Source of the DNA: Cladophialophora immunda
Taxonomy: Eukaryota > Ascomycota > Eurotiomycetes > Chaetothyriales > Herpotrichiellaceae
Reading direction: 5' to 3'
Length of the DNA: 64,000 nucleotides
NCBI RefSeq assembly: GCF_000835495.1
Contig: NW_015622541.1
Location: 992,001-1,056,000, forward strand
This document shows, in pieces, positions 11,208 to 20,955 of the stretch; the stretch's first letter is position 1; each line of letters begins with the position of its first letter. Below the pieces are notes generated by a model. That model was not told the origin of the DNA. It saw nothing but the letters and a program-made list of their open reading frames with translations, and made no database searches. Made by a program: the position numbers and the translations under genes.

Positions 11208-14200
11208 CTATCGCAACGTCCGCAACGGCAGCACTACAATATCCGCCTCTCCAGGCAATGGATCCATATCTGTCCTACCGCCGTTAGAAGTCCTTCGCGA
11301 GTACAGCGTTGCAGATGTGTAGCCTGCAGGGGGTTCGTCCCTTGTGGGAAGCCTTGGTTGTTCTCCAAGCGGGCCAGATTCATTCCTCAGACTGATTGCC
11401 CGCATATCGTACTGAAGTTGGTCTCTTCTTTTGTGCTCGCTACGCCCGTGTGAAAAATACTCTGTGCTACGTTTGCCTCCGGCCCGGGAGCCGGATTCTA
11501 GACAGTTCTCACGGTGTTCCTGGTTCCTGGTAGAGGAGGCTGTCAATTGGTGTATGGGCAATACTTCGTCGATTCCATAGTCCAGGGGCGACTGCACCGA
11601 AGAGGCACGCACTCCTGCATAAGCACTGTGCCTAAGGGCTGTCCCCACAGTGATAGTCCGCGAGGCTGAGATAGTGTCTCCTGGGAACCGATGCTCGTGG
11701 TTCGTAGAACCGCGCGGGTCTCCTCGAGGCGGTTCTCTATCCTCAGCGTGGACAAAGACCGAGTTTGGCTGGCTGTATAGCCCTTTCGTTGAAGGCACGT
11801 TCGACGCTGGTCTGGTTCTTGTCGGAGCATCAAAGGACTGTCCAAAAATCACCGCACCGCTCTCGAGCCCGTCAAGAACCGGGGCTGGAGGTATTGCTCT
11901 GTTGTGCCAGTGCGATTCTCGCCCGATCTTTTGCAGACGCACGCAGTCACATCGGAATGTTCCTGGAGAGGTGCAAGGCTCGAATAACATTGAGGCGCCC
12001 TGCACCCACTGTAGCTGAGTTGAGGTAAGGTATTGTCTGTGGAGCCGATTGCCAGCAACTTCATAGAGATCCTGCAGGATTTTGACCGTCGTAGCGAGAT
12101 AGCTGTGCTCCTTGGGCATACTCCGCCACTTGAGGCATACATGGTGAAACTGGTCATCTTTCAGAGGACGTAGTATGTCTTCGAATCCACTGGCGAAAAG
12201 AACCAAAGCATCCACATCTCGTACTAGAGCCGGCCAGCCACCACAAGTCCTTCTGAGGGTTGTTTGCTTTGTCCGAAAAGGAGAGCGCTCCTCAACCACG
12301 GACCTGTACTCGTAGCCTTGAAGCACCTCGTGCAGGGGCATATGCATGGCATTACCTGAGGCTTGATCCCTTCTCACGTTCTGGTCCAGTAGAAACTCAA
12401 GGAGGGACCAGTAGTTCAAGATAAGGTCCCTCAAGGTGTACTTTTCAAAGCTGGGGTCACAGAGGTCAAGCGACGCATTTTCCAAGAGTATCTTCTTAGC
12501 AGACTGTCCCGTGGCCTTGGTGCAAGGTAGCAGAACTGCTGAACCGCCGATCTCAAAAGGCTCGACCTGGTTACGGTGGTGGCACATATGCAGGATGACT
12601 TCTGAGGCAGGTACAAGCCATCCCCGTTCATCCGACGTGTCGTAGAGGACAACCAAAGTCTTTTCTGCCGCGCTGACTATTCTCTGGTAAGGACCGGTTC
12701 GCTGAAAGTGGCATTTGCCGTCCTTTGGCCCTAGGGTGAAATCGAGCTGCGCCACGCCAAATTGCTGAAAGCCCAAAGTTCCTCCTGCAAAATTGAACGA
12801 CCTTCCGGCTTCTTTTGCACCCGAGTAATCGATGGACCCGTAGTCGGCATCACGGCTGCCCAGCAAACAACGTGTCGCTGAACACCAACCAAGCACCGCA
12901 CGGGTCTTCTGAAGGCATTCAAAGTCGACTTGGTCCATTAAAGCTCGCCTTGGGCAGCGCTCAAGACCGTCACGATATGAGAGACGCTGCGCAAAGTTTG
13001 CATTGGCAACTAGGTGCCATTGGACTATCTCACCTGTTCTCTCGGTGGGGATAATCATGCTGGAGAATCCCTTGATAACAACTCCCCCGTCATATTCGAC
13101 AGCGCGAACGGCGCCCAACAGAGCGGCCAGAATCTGCAGAGGGATTTCGAGTCCAACCTCATCCTGCCGTCGAGGTATAGGGAAGTCATATGCGATCGAC
13201 GCACCCGAAAAGAGCGGTATCCAACAGGAGTCGGTGTTGGCAGGCAGCGATCTTTTCTGAAAGTCTAACTCAACAACTCCGCGGCTGACAGTGAGGTCCG
13301 GGTGGCAATATGCGACGTTTTCAATGTCGTCAGAAGAACTAATTGCTGCTCCGGCCCAGGCAAGCATCTGAACGAGTTTCCTTATCATGTCCTTGTCCTG
13401 GATGACTTCCATTGTCACCCTGGTCCCAAGGATATCACCGGTGACTATCTGACTCCCGTCACCCCCAACCGGGATACTGAACCCTGCAGGCAAAGAGAGG
13501 TCAGCTTGGACTCAGTGGACCAAGGGGAGATATCAGGCATAGTAACAAAAAGGGTTCGGGCTGTGAAAGGGTATAATCTGGTCCATAAGAGGTCTCCTTC
13601 CCCTTGAAGACAACGCCGAAAGCGCTCTTGAACGCAGAGTTGAAGATTCAACCTACTTTGTGTCGAGTTTGCCCTGTACGAATCCCAAAGGCCTTGCAGC
13701 AAGCGAATGAAAAAGGGGCCATGCCGTGGCCATGTTGTCCGAATGTAGTCGCCGCATGTTGTTGCTTGTGCGCGCAAAACCGAACCGGTGAGTGTGACAA
13801 TTGACTCGACCTTGATGTCTCCTTTGCCGAACTGGCCTTCCAAGGCCTGGAAAAAGGTCCAGCGCAAGCGTATTGACACACCGCGGGCCTTGGAGCCCCG
13901 CAAAGCGAATCGGACTACATGATCAATATTTGAAAATACTTCATCAGGTTCTCCCGTCTGCGGCTCTCTTTTCTCTCCTGAAGTTTCCTCCGAGTCTGAA
14001 GCAATCGTACCGTGAGATGAGTGGTCGCCTTGCAAGCCTCTTTTGTCGTCGGCCTGGGCCTGGTCTGTAGTGGACTCCCTGCTTTGAGGAAGTTGACGTT
14101 CAGATTGAGGGTCATGCACACTGTCTGTTTCGCTGGCAGTGGCTCTGTGGACGTTTTCACCATGGCCCGCTTTGTATTTCGCCCGCTCCAGACGCTCGAG

Positions 14201-14956
14201 ACGTGTCTGAGCCTCTTGATGCCCAACCTTTTCACGCGACAGAAGCTGACGCTGCCGACGCTCTAGAGCTATAAGATATTCAAGCGTTGGAGGCTCCTCG
14301 AACTTCTGAGCTTCCTGACGCTGCCGCTCCAAACGGTCCCGGAGCTCCCGAAGCTCCTGAGCTTCCTGAAGCTCACGCTCCAAACGGTCCCGAAGCTCCT
14401 GATGCTCACGCTCCCGACGATCACGCTCCAGATGGTCACGCCACACAATCTGACGCTCCCGGGGCTCTACAGGTAAAGGATCTCCAAGCCCTCGAAGCCC
14501 CTGGGACTTCCGAGCCTCCTGACGCTCACGCTGCAAACGGTCCCGAAGCTCCACACTCTCACGCTGCAGATGCTCCTGAATCTCCACACGGTGAAGCTCC
14601 CGACGATGCCGACGCTCCGGAAACTCCTGAATCGCCTCACGGTTAAGCTCCCAACGCTCCCAAGCCAGCTGAAGCTGGTATTCCGAAGACTCGTCAAGCT
14701 CGTCGACGACGCGTACCCGACGCGGCTCACTTCGAGGCTTGTATTCGTCGCCCTTAGCAGAGAAAAGCCGCTTGGGACGGTTGTCAACGGTATGGAGGAC
14801 GTCCTCCGACTGGATGGGACTGCGATAGGCTCTCGCATTGAGGCTATCCATTGCCCTGGTGGATGTATCGGTGGTGTCGCTTTCACTAAGGACGGGGTAT
14901 TTCGCCACAGGCTCTCCCGGAGGGTGAACATCTCGTTCGCGCGAGCTCGAAGCCAT
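11208..14956 (-). CDS. Large fungal-specific protein of unknown function (two frames, probably one spliced gene)
   Basis: Two long frames lie head to tail: 14956-13445 (ATG at 14956) and about 13493-11208, in different phases with a 49-bp overlap. They look like one gene. The best splice I see runs from donor GTAGGT at 13656 to acceptor CTGCAG ending at 13484 (173 nt, branch GCTGAC) and gives 1191 aa; a frameshift or another donor is possible. The first part is an Arg/Glu/Gln-rich coiled coil (about residues 100-280, repeats of the type LRDRLERE), then an acidic linker and a globular region with TLTGSVLRAQATTCGDYI and WPRHGPFFIRLL. The second part is globular to about its residue 500 (LVQMLAWAGAAI, WLVPASEVILHMCHHRN, LILNYWSLLEFLLDQ), then Ser/Arg-rich and disordered. 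I recognise this as a class of uncharacterised fungal proteins, with no assigned function. Confidence 0.65.
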
Positions 14957-15552
14957 GGCTGAACAATCAGCACACACTGTCGAAGGTCGGAGCTCCAAAT
15001 ATGCTCAGTTAAATGGCCTAGGTCTGGAAAGACGCTCTGTGGACAGGGCTTGAATTTGTAACTTGAAATCCTCAACAAAAAGGCAGATGAGGCTGAGAAG
15101 AAGAGAAGAGAAAAGTCACAAGTCCTGTCCGTGACATGTTGGCCCCGGTGAGGCTGACCAGGTAAGCAACAATGAATACGCCCTGCACAAGTTCCACAAA
15201 TAGGATCGATCAGTCGAAATGGCGGCGGAGCTTAGCGACGCACTGTCTGAAGCAGGATACCGGAAATGTGCCAATAACTTGCAGGTGGGATTGCAGCCGA
15301 GACTAGAGTGGGTGGATTGTGAGGCGCAGTGAGAGCGTCTCGCTTCGGGCCACGCAGCCTTGTAGTTGGTTGAATATCCCTGTGGAATATGCACCTGCAT
15401 AGCACGGTGTACTCGACGGGTATCGAGACAAGAATCTTCCGGCGATCATCCCATGGAAGGCAAAACTACTCCCAGTGGCCATATCTTTCGCATTTGCATC
15501 GAAATCTACCCGTCCATCACCATTCTTGGGGTATTCTCGGGCATACTGGGGT
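14957..15552. other. Gap between the orphan gene and the SDR pseudogene
   Basis: About 600 bp holding the upstream region of the large orphan gene and the 3' side of the SDR locus. Open frames here are short and show no domain. Confidence 0.45.
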
Positions 15553-16573
15553 TCATCCGTGCATTTCCAACCCACCCGTGCCATGGATGGTCTCACCCGT
15601 GAAGTATGATCCCAGAGGTGACGCCAGAAATATGTACGCTGTGGCCATTTCAACAGGCATACCCGGTCGTTGGAGCGGCGCCTCCTCGACTCCCAGCGCA
15701 CTCATTGCTTCAGGCGGGTTGCCTTTCGTAGCAGGCTGAAGAGGAGTCCAACTATCATCGCAGAGAGAAGGTCAGTAATGCGTAACGATGCGACAGAAAA
15801 GAGGTCTTTTCGAGACAGCTGTGGCGAACGTACATGATTCCAGGTGCAACAGCATTGACCCTGATACCCTTAGGCGCCAGCTGCTGCGCCAGACTCCGCG
15901 TGAAAGTTGTGATCGCTCCCTTAGTCGAGCTATAATCCAAGAGCTGAGGATTGCCCATGTATGCAGCCACCGAGCTCGAATTCACGATACTCGATCCGCG
16001 CTTCATATGGGGTAGTGCATATTTGACCATGGCAAACATGCTCAGGATATTAGTGCGAAAAGTCTTTTCCACAACCCCGAGATTGATGTCTTGAATGTCA
16101 TTGCAGATCTCTTGCATCGCCGAATTGTTGACGAGGACAGAGAGCTTGCCGAATTTCTTCATGTGTGCCTCGACAACCTTCTTGCAGTTCTCTTCCGAAG
16201 TGACATCCAGAGCAAGCGGTTGAGCTTGCCGGCCCGCCTTTTCGATCTGAGCTTTTGTCCATTGGGCATCTTCCTCTTCTTCCGGGAGATAGACGAAGGT
16301 GATGTCGGCACCTTCGCGTGCCATGAGCACGGCAGCGGCGCGTACAATGCCACAATCCCCGCCCGTTACAATCACGGCTTTGTCCTTGAGCAACCCTCGG
16401 CCTTCATAATCTTTCAGAAAAGGGGCTTTCCCTTCGTCGTCCCAGAACTCGAGTTACGTCCAGTTTGCATTTGGCGCAAGTTTCGAATCCAGTCCTTTAC
16501 CGCCTTCTTGGTTCTGTTCCTTCAGCGGGCTTGCCGGATAGGCAGTTGGAGCTGCCTGTGGCTTGTCCGACAT
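15553..16573 (-). pseudogene. Short-chain dehydrogenase/reductase, interrupted by an in-frame TAA at codon 40
   Basis: Two exons (16573-15834 and 15751-15553; donor GTACGT, acceptor TAG) would code 312 aa ending GGLEMHG. The frame has a typical N-terminus (MSDKPQAAPTAYP), then TAA at 16454-16456, then continues in the same phase with LEFWDDEGK and the whole SDR fold. Visible parts: the Rossmann entry VIVTGGDCGIVRAAA, the NNSA motif, the catalytic Ser in IVNSSS, Tyr and Lys in YSSTK, and the C-terminal GRP/FLASP-like segment. Besides the nonsense codon, the third Gly of the TGxxxGxG cofactor loop is Val. No later Met precedes the cofactor loop, and no intron I could build removes the stop in frame. 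It looks like a recently decayed NAD(P)H oxidoreductase gene of the fungal YghA-like type; a sequencing error could explain the stop but not the Gly-to-Val change. Confidence 0.8.
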
Positions 16574-17266
16574 CGCCTTTCACTAGACTGCAAGGAACCC
16601 TGTGGCTGAACAATTATAGATGTGGTTGAGCCATTGGAAGACACGAAGGGCTGGCGGAATTTCTTCTTCTCCTGCCATGTGAACATGACATCAAGATGAT
16701 CAGTGGAGGAAATGCCGTCATGGGCAAAATGACCCCGCGAATCACGGTCGCGGACAGTAGAAATCCTTTTATATCTCGGCGCTCGTGCCGACGAGTCCTC
16801 CATCCTGAGGCTCGCCGAGCAGATCATCTTCCCTTTGACGTGGGAAAAGAAACCTCCCATACGTCGAAGATGGCGGATGCAACGGCCTGTGGGGCAGATT
16901 GCGATCTAAGGCTGGATCACTTTTCCCGGATGCGAGCGGCCAAACTCCTGTGGCATAGCAGGATCGACAAGAAACGTCAAGGGTTCACTTGGAACCACGC
17001 GCGGGCCTTGCGGAACAGTCGATCTTGTAATCATAATTCGTTGGCGTTTTGTCTAAAACATGCATCCTCAAGGAATCTGAGATTGGAGCATTTCCACTTG
17101 CTCCCCTGAATTCGACGCTGTCAGTGGCGTGCAGTTCAATCGACCAGCTCGTCCAATTGGTGCAATTTGACTGTCAATGCTTCACGCAAAGTTGAGGACA
17201 AAAGAAGCTGTGATTTGCGTTAGGAAACGCCTTGGTGCTTGGACCGGCGCCTGTTGAAATGTCAGA
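16574..17266. other. Divergent gap between the SDR locus and the hydrophobic-helix protein
   Basis: About 690 bp between two divergent starts. It contains overlapping open frames on both strands (for example 16696-17109) without protein-like features, so I treat it as upstream sequence. Confidence 0.45.
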
Positions 17267-18424
17267 ATGAGCATCGCTCTAGCATCTCAAGTCATTGGAT
17301 TCATCTCCTTTGGCATCACACTGGCAACCTTATTGGGTGCGTCATCGAATCCGGGACGTACAGCTACTGCCACAATCTCATGATATCGCAGGGGTGTACC
17401 GCGATCTGATATCCACAATGCGGAAAGCTGACACGGCGATCCCGCTCATGCTAGGGAATCTTCGACAAGAACTTGAGGAAGAGAGAGCTCTCCTCCGCTA
17501 TCGATGCCGCGAGGGAGATCCGTATGGTGTCTTCCCTTCCCTGCGCAAGCGGACGCGGAAGCAGCGGGAAGTCGCTCAACTCCTCCAATCTTCAATCGAC
17601 AAGATCTGGCAACAATTCAAGAATATTGAACGTCCGTTTCTTATAAGAAATCCGCTGCGCGCAGAGCAGGTCCAAAAAGGCGACTACTGGGGTGAAAGCG
17701 ATATCGAAGAGAAACCCCGTGCTAGACCGGACAAGACCAGGACAAGGGACCGGGTGGATTTGGCCGAAGCTGGATTTGCTCCCGACCAACAGCCTCGTTA
17801 CTACCGGACCGACCTCGCTCATCGCTTCATCTGGTGGGGTCTATTCTAGCACCCGTACTTCGCATTGGACTGACTCCTGCCAGGTGGCAAAGTAAATCAG
17901 CTGTCGAGGACATGTTGAATCAAGTTCAACGTATTCAGATCCGCAGGGTCGAGAGAGATGTCTTTGAAACCGATGAACTGGTCAAGCGGTGCTTGAACAA
18001 GTTGACAGGCCCAGCGGGTCGTGGAAGAAGCGCACGTGGCAGCTCTAGCAGCAGTGGAGGTGGAGGTGGCAGTGGCGGCATTGGAGACGCCAGAAGGCGT
18101 AATGTGAGGTCGAGAACAGGTAGCATATTGACTCCAGGTCGACGCGCAAGCGCAGCTGGTGAATATTTTCGAGGGGTTGAGGAAAGGGGAGTCACCCAGG
18201 TACGCTCGGAGAATGGCAGAACTGGAGAGGGTGAAGCCAGCTATACAGGCCGGCGCCGCAACCGAAGCCCAGGACCGCAGTATGAGTACGAAGTCATTCA
18301 CCCGGGAAGAATCTTTGTTGATGTGGGTGACGATGGGCCTGGGCGGCGAGAGCGGATTGTGCCGACGAGAAGTTACAGCCGCGACCGTGATAGGGGCAGA
18401 TATCCTGGCACTGAGGGAAGATGA
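17267..18424 (+). CDS. Fungal-specific protein with N-terminal hydrophobic helix, 350 aa
   Basis: Three exons: 17267-17336, 17392-17833 and 17884-18424. The 55-nt and 50-nt introns rebuild TLLGVYRDLIS and HRFIWWQSKSAVEDM. Residues 1-24 are a hydrophobic segment (VIGFISFGITLATLLG). Residues 25-190 are a charged, mostly helical domain (LRQELEEERALLRYR, then WQQFKNIERPFL). The C-terminal 150 residues are Gly/Ser/Arg-rich and disordered, with GGGGGSGG and RSYSRDRDRGR. The N-terminal layout recalls the HeLo-like or STAND-associated N-terminal domains of fungi, but this is only a resemblance and no function is assigned. It ends 100 bp from the convergent aprataxin gene. Confidence 0.75.
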
Positions 18425-18524
18425 AGGCGTCATATCAGAGCGAGGACGAGGTTTTGCATCATCCGTCCACTCGGCAGACTCTGGCGCAGGTTCTTGCCCG
18501 ACCATGATGCCGGTGACGAAGCAA

Positions 18525-19352
18525 TTATTCCTTCCTCCAGGCATTGAATTCTTCCTCAAGGTGGGCTTTGAGCTGTGTAAATTTATTCCCAAACATCTTT
18601 CCGCAACGCCAACACTTGTACTCTTTCGTCAAGTTCGCGTTCTGATAACTTGTTTGGCGTCTGACATCATCTCTGGCGAGCGGAAAATCCTCGAGCGGGA
18701 TGAAGAAGTCTGTGTTGAAGCTGTTGTAATGCTTCCGGTGCTTCAGTCGAGCCGAGTGCATGTCCCGGCTGATGATGTGGATATGAAGGTGATTCATCGA
18801 TGGATGCGCATGGATTCCTACTTTGAATTCCTTGGAGAAGTCTCGTCCAGGTGGCAGTTCGTCTGGAGGGTTCTCGCTTTCCATTGCAGCATTACGAGCT
18901 TTGCACGATTCTGAGTAAGGACCGATCAGCCTCGACAACTCAGATGCTGCCAGTTTGACAGCTGTAGTGGCCTCCGTCCGCACCATGTCCAGAAACTCCT
19001 GGTCGTCCAAAGCATCACGGGGATTGAGCTCTCGTTTCACTGGGTCTCGTGGCAGAAGAAGTAGGTGGACTGTAGCCTTGGGGAATGCGTCGCGAACCAA
19101 CACTGTCTTGTCATTGTATAGAATGACAATATCGGAGGAGAACTTGGTCGGCTCCAAGATGTACGCGAGAAGGCCATTCCGTGGATCGTTTGGGTTGCTG
19201 AGCTTACCTATGTGCTTGGATTCATGTGGCTTTGGGTGCTTGTGTTTGGGAGACATGAGTTCGGCGAAGGCATTGCGCTTGGTGGCAAGAGTACTAGGTT
19301 TGGATGCTTCCTCAGGCTGCCCATCATCGATGCCTCCAGCCTTTGATGCCAT
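18525..19352 (-). CDS. HNT3: Aprataxin-like HIT protein with C2HE zinc finger, 275 aa
   Basis: A single-exon frame with its ATG at 19352; a longer frame has only non-ATG starts. The HIT domain runs from about residue 50 to 210 and carries the catalytic histidine triad in HAHPSMNHLHIHI. A zinc finger at about residues 240-265 starts CWRCGKMF and has its ligands completed by KAHLEEEF (C2HE type). This is the architecture of S. cerevisiae Hnt3 and human APTX without the FHA domain. The enzyme removes AMP from 5'-adenylated DNA ends left by abortive ligation, in the nucleus. In this window it is the second DNA-damage gene beside TEL1. Confidence 0.93.
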   Translation of the reverse strand: MASKAGGIDDGQPEEASKPSTLATKRNAFAELMSPKHKHPKPHESKHIGKLSNPNDPRNGLLAYILEPTKFSSDIVILYNDKTVLVRDAFPKATVHLLLLPRDPVKRELNPRDALDDQEFLDMVRTEATTAVKLAASELSRLIGPYSESCKARNAAMESENPPDELPPGRDFSKEFKVGIHAHPSMNHLHIHIISRDMHSARLKHRKHYNSFNTDFFIPLEDFPLARDDVRRQTSYQNANLTKEYKCWRCGKMFGNKFTQLKAHLEEEFNAWRKE

Positions 19353-20181
19353 TTTGATAGCCGCTGATGCTCCTGTATTCCTGAGACCGCTGTTCAAAGG
19401 CGTGGTGTCGCAAGGACACAAAGAGAAGGCTGGTCTGTGGTTCAGACGATCCTTTCAAGGGGTTTGCTACATGTAAAATAAAAGCCCACTGCCTCGAGTC
19501 TCAGTGTCAACTTTTCCACATTCACGAATGATGCTGACAGAAAATGTGAGGATGCCAGTGAAGAAGGAACCAAGGAGACGTTCCACAGCCAATGCGAGGG
19601 CGGAGCTGGTCCAACTATCATCACCACCACCATGGTCGGCCACTATATCATTACTGTTGTGATATCTACGAGGCACATCATAGTGAATCAGTAGATATCG
19701 GTAGGTGACACTCGAAGCGACGAGACTTGTGTTTCAGTACTGAAGATCTCATTCTGGGAGAAAGGCGAGTTGGATGGCTGCCTTGAGGAATACTCCCTCT
19801 CCCTCCGCCTCTCCCCTGTGGGATGTCTGTTTTCTGTATCTGGTGTATGACTTGCATCCCATAAGAATCAAACGCCGTGGCAGAATCATCCTCCATGACT
19901 GCCAAACCCTCCTTTTCCCCTCCCAATAATATGTAAAAGAAGATAATCTTTCAATTTTGCGGCGCAAGCCTTAAGAAATCTTGATTCTCAACGACTTTTG
20001 GGCACCCCAAGAAAAAAAATGCAAGCCAAACCAGTCAGTCCAGTTCCATTCCACGAGAGACATATGCACTCTTTACTCTTAACTCCGTGCGGTCATAGAG
20101 CCCCAGCAACCCTTTCGCTTGTGGGGTGTATGAGGTTGGTGTCGTGTCCCGGGCCGCCTCTTGTTTAAGTCCCCATCCCCT
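19353..20181. other. Gap between the aprataxin gene and RAS1
   Basis: About 830 bp upstream of the aprataxin gene and downstream of RAS1, both on the minus strand. It should hold the RAS1 3' UTR (right part) and the aprataxin promoter. Short open frames only. Confidence 0.5.
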
Positions 20182-20955
20182 TTACATGACCACACACCGA
20201 CTGCAGCAGCCTGCGCTCTCTGCGTGGTTATCCATCTCCATCTTTTGACCAGGGCCTAAAGACCCAAGCCCTGGCGCGCCGCCGGGATACCCTGACATCT
20301 CTCGGTTATATCTTCGAATTTCGCGAACGAGGTCGTAGAAGGCATTGTCAACGTTTATTCGTGATTTAGCAGATGTTTCGATGAATTTGCAGCCAAATTG
20401 TCTCGCCAACTGAGCCCCCTCCTCTTTTGAAACCACTCTTTCCGACTCGAGATCACATTTGTTGCCCACGAGAATGATGGGGAAATAATCTTTGTCCTTG
20501 ACACGGAGGATCTGTTGCTGGAAGGTCATGATTTCTTCGAACGATTGGCGCGAGGTTATCGAATACACGAGTAAGAACCCTTCGCCGGTTCTCATGTATT
20601 GCTCTCTCATAGCCGAGTATTCCTCTTGACCGGCCGTGTCCAGAACATCGAGGAGGGCAACTTCATCGTCTATCATACACTGCTTGCGATATGAGTCTAG
20701 ACCTGTCAGCGTGCTTCCCAGCTTTTGGGTATTTGTGATCTATCCGCACCTTCAATTGTAGGGTCATATTCATCGACGAAGTGGCTTTGAATCAGCTGGA
20801 TGGTCAAGCACGACTTGCCCACGCCTCCACCTCCTACCACCACCAGCTTGTATTCGCGCAGAAACTGGAACGGTTGCGTTAGTTGTGACATTCTTTCTTG
20901 TGGTTACAAGGAGGAAAAAGGTGTAAAATCGGGGTCGAAGCACCTTTGAAGCCAT
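20182..20955 (-). CDS. RAS1: Ras GTPase, RasA/Ras1 type, 213 aa
   Basis: Three exons: 20955-20944 (12 nt), 20864-20750 and 20696-20182. Intron 1 (79 nt, branch CTAAC, acceptor CCAG) joins MASK to [18 protein letters not shown]; intron 2 (53 nt) joins PTIE to DSYRKQC. The P-loop is GGGGVGKS, with Gly at the usual positions. Switch I is [11 protein letters not shown], switch II is [12 protein letters not shown], and the base-binding motifs are NKCD and ETSAK. The tail ends [12 protein letters not shown] is the farnesylation box and the two preceding cysteines are palmitoylation candidates, so the protein should sit at the plasma membrane. It acts in cAMP/PKA and MAPK signalling for growth and morphogenesis. 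An in-frame ATG at 20891 would give a different N-terminus, but the 12-nt exon restores the conserved one. Confidence 0.95.

Noticed and set aside
16400..16460. Intron that would remove the TAA in the SDR gene
   Set aside because: GTAACT could serve as donor, but none of the nearby acceptors tried (ending GAAG, GGGAAAG or CTGAAAG) gives a workable splice: the implied introns are too short or the joined frame soon runs into another stop.
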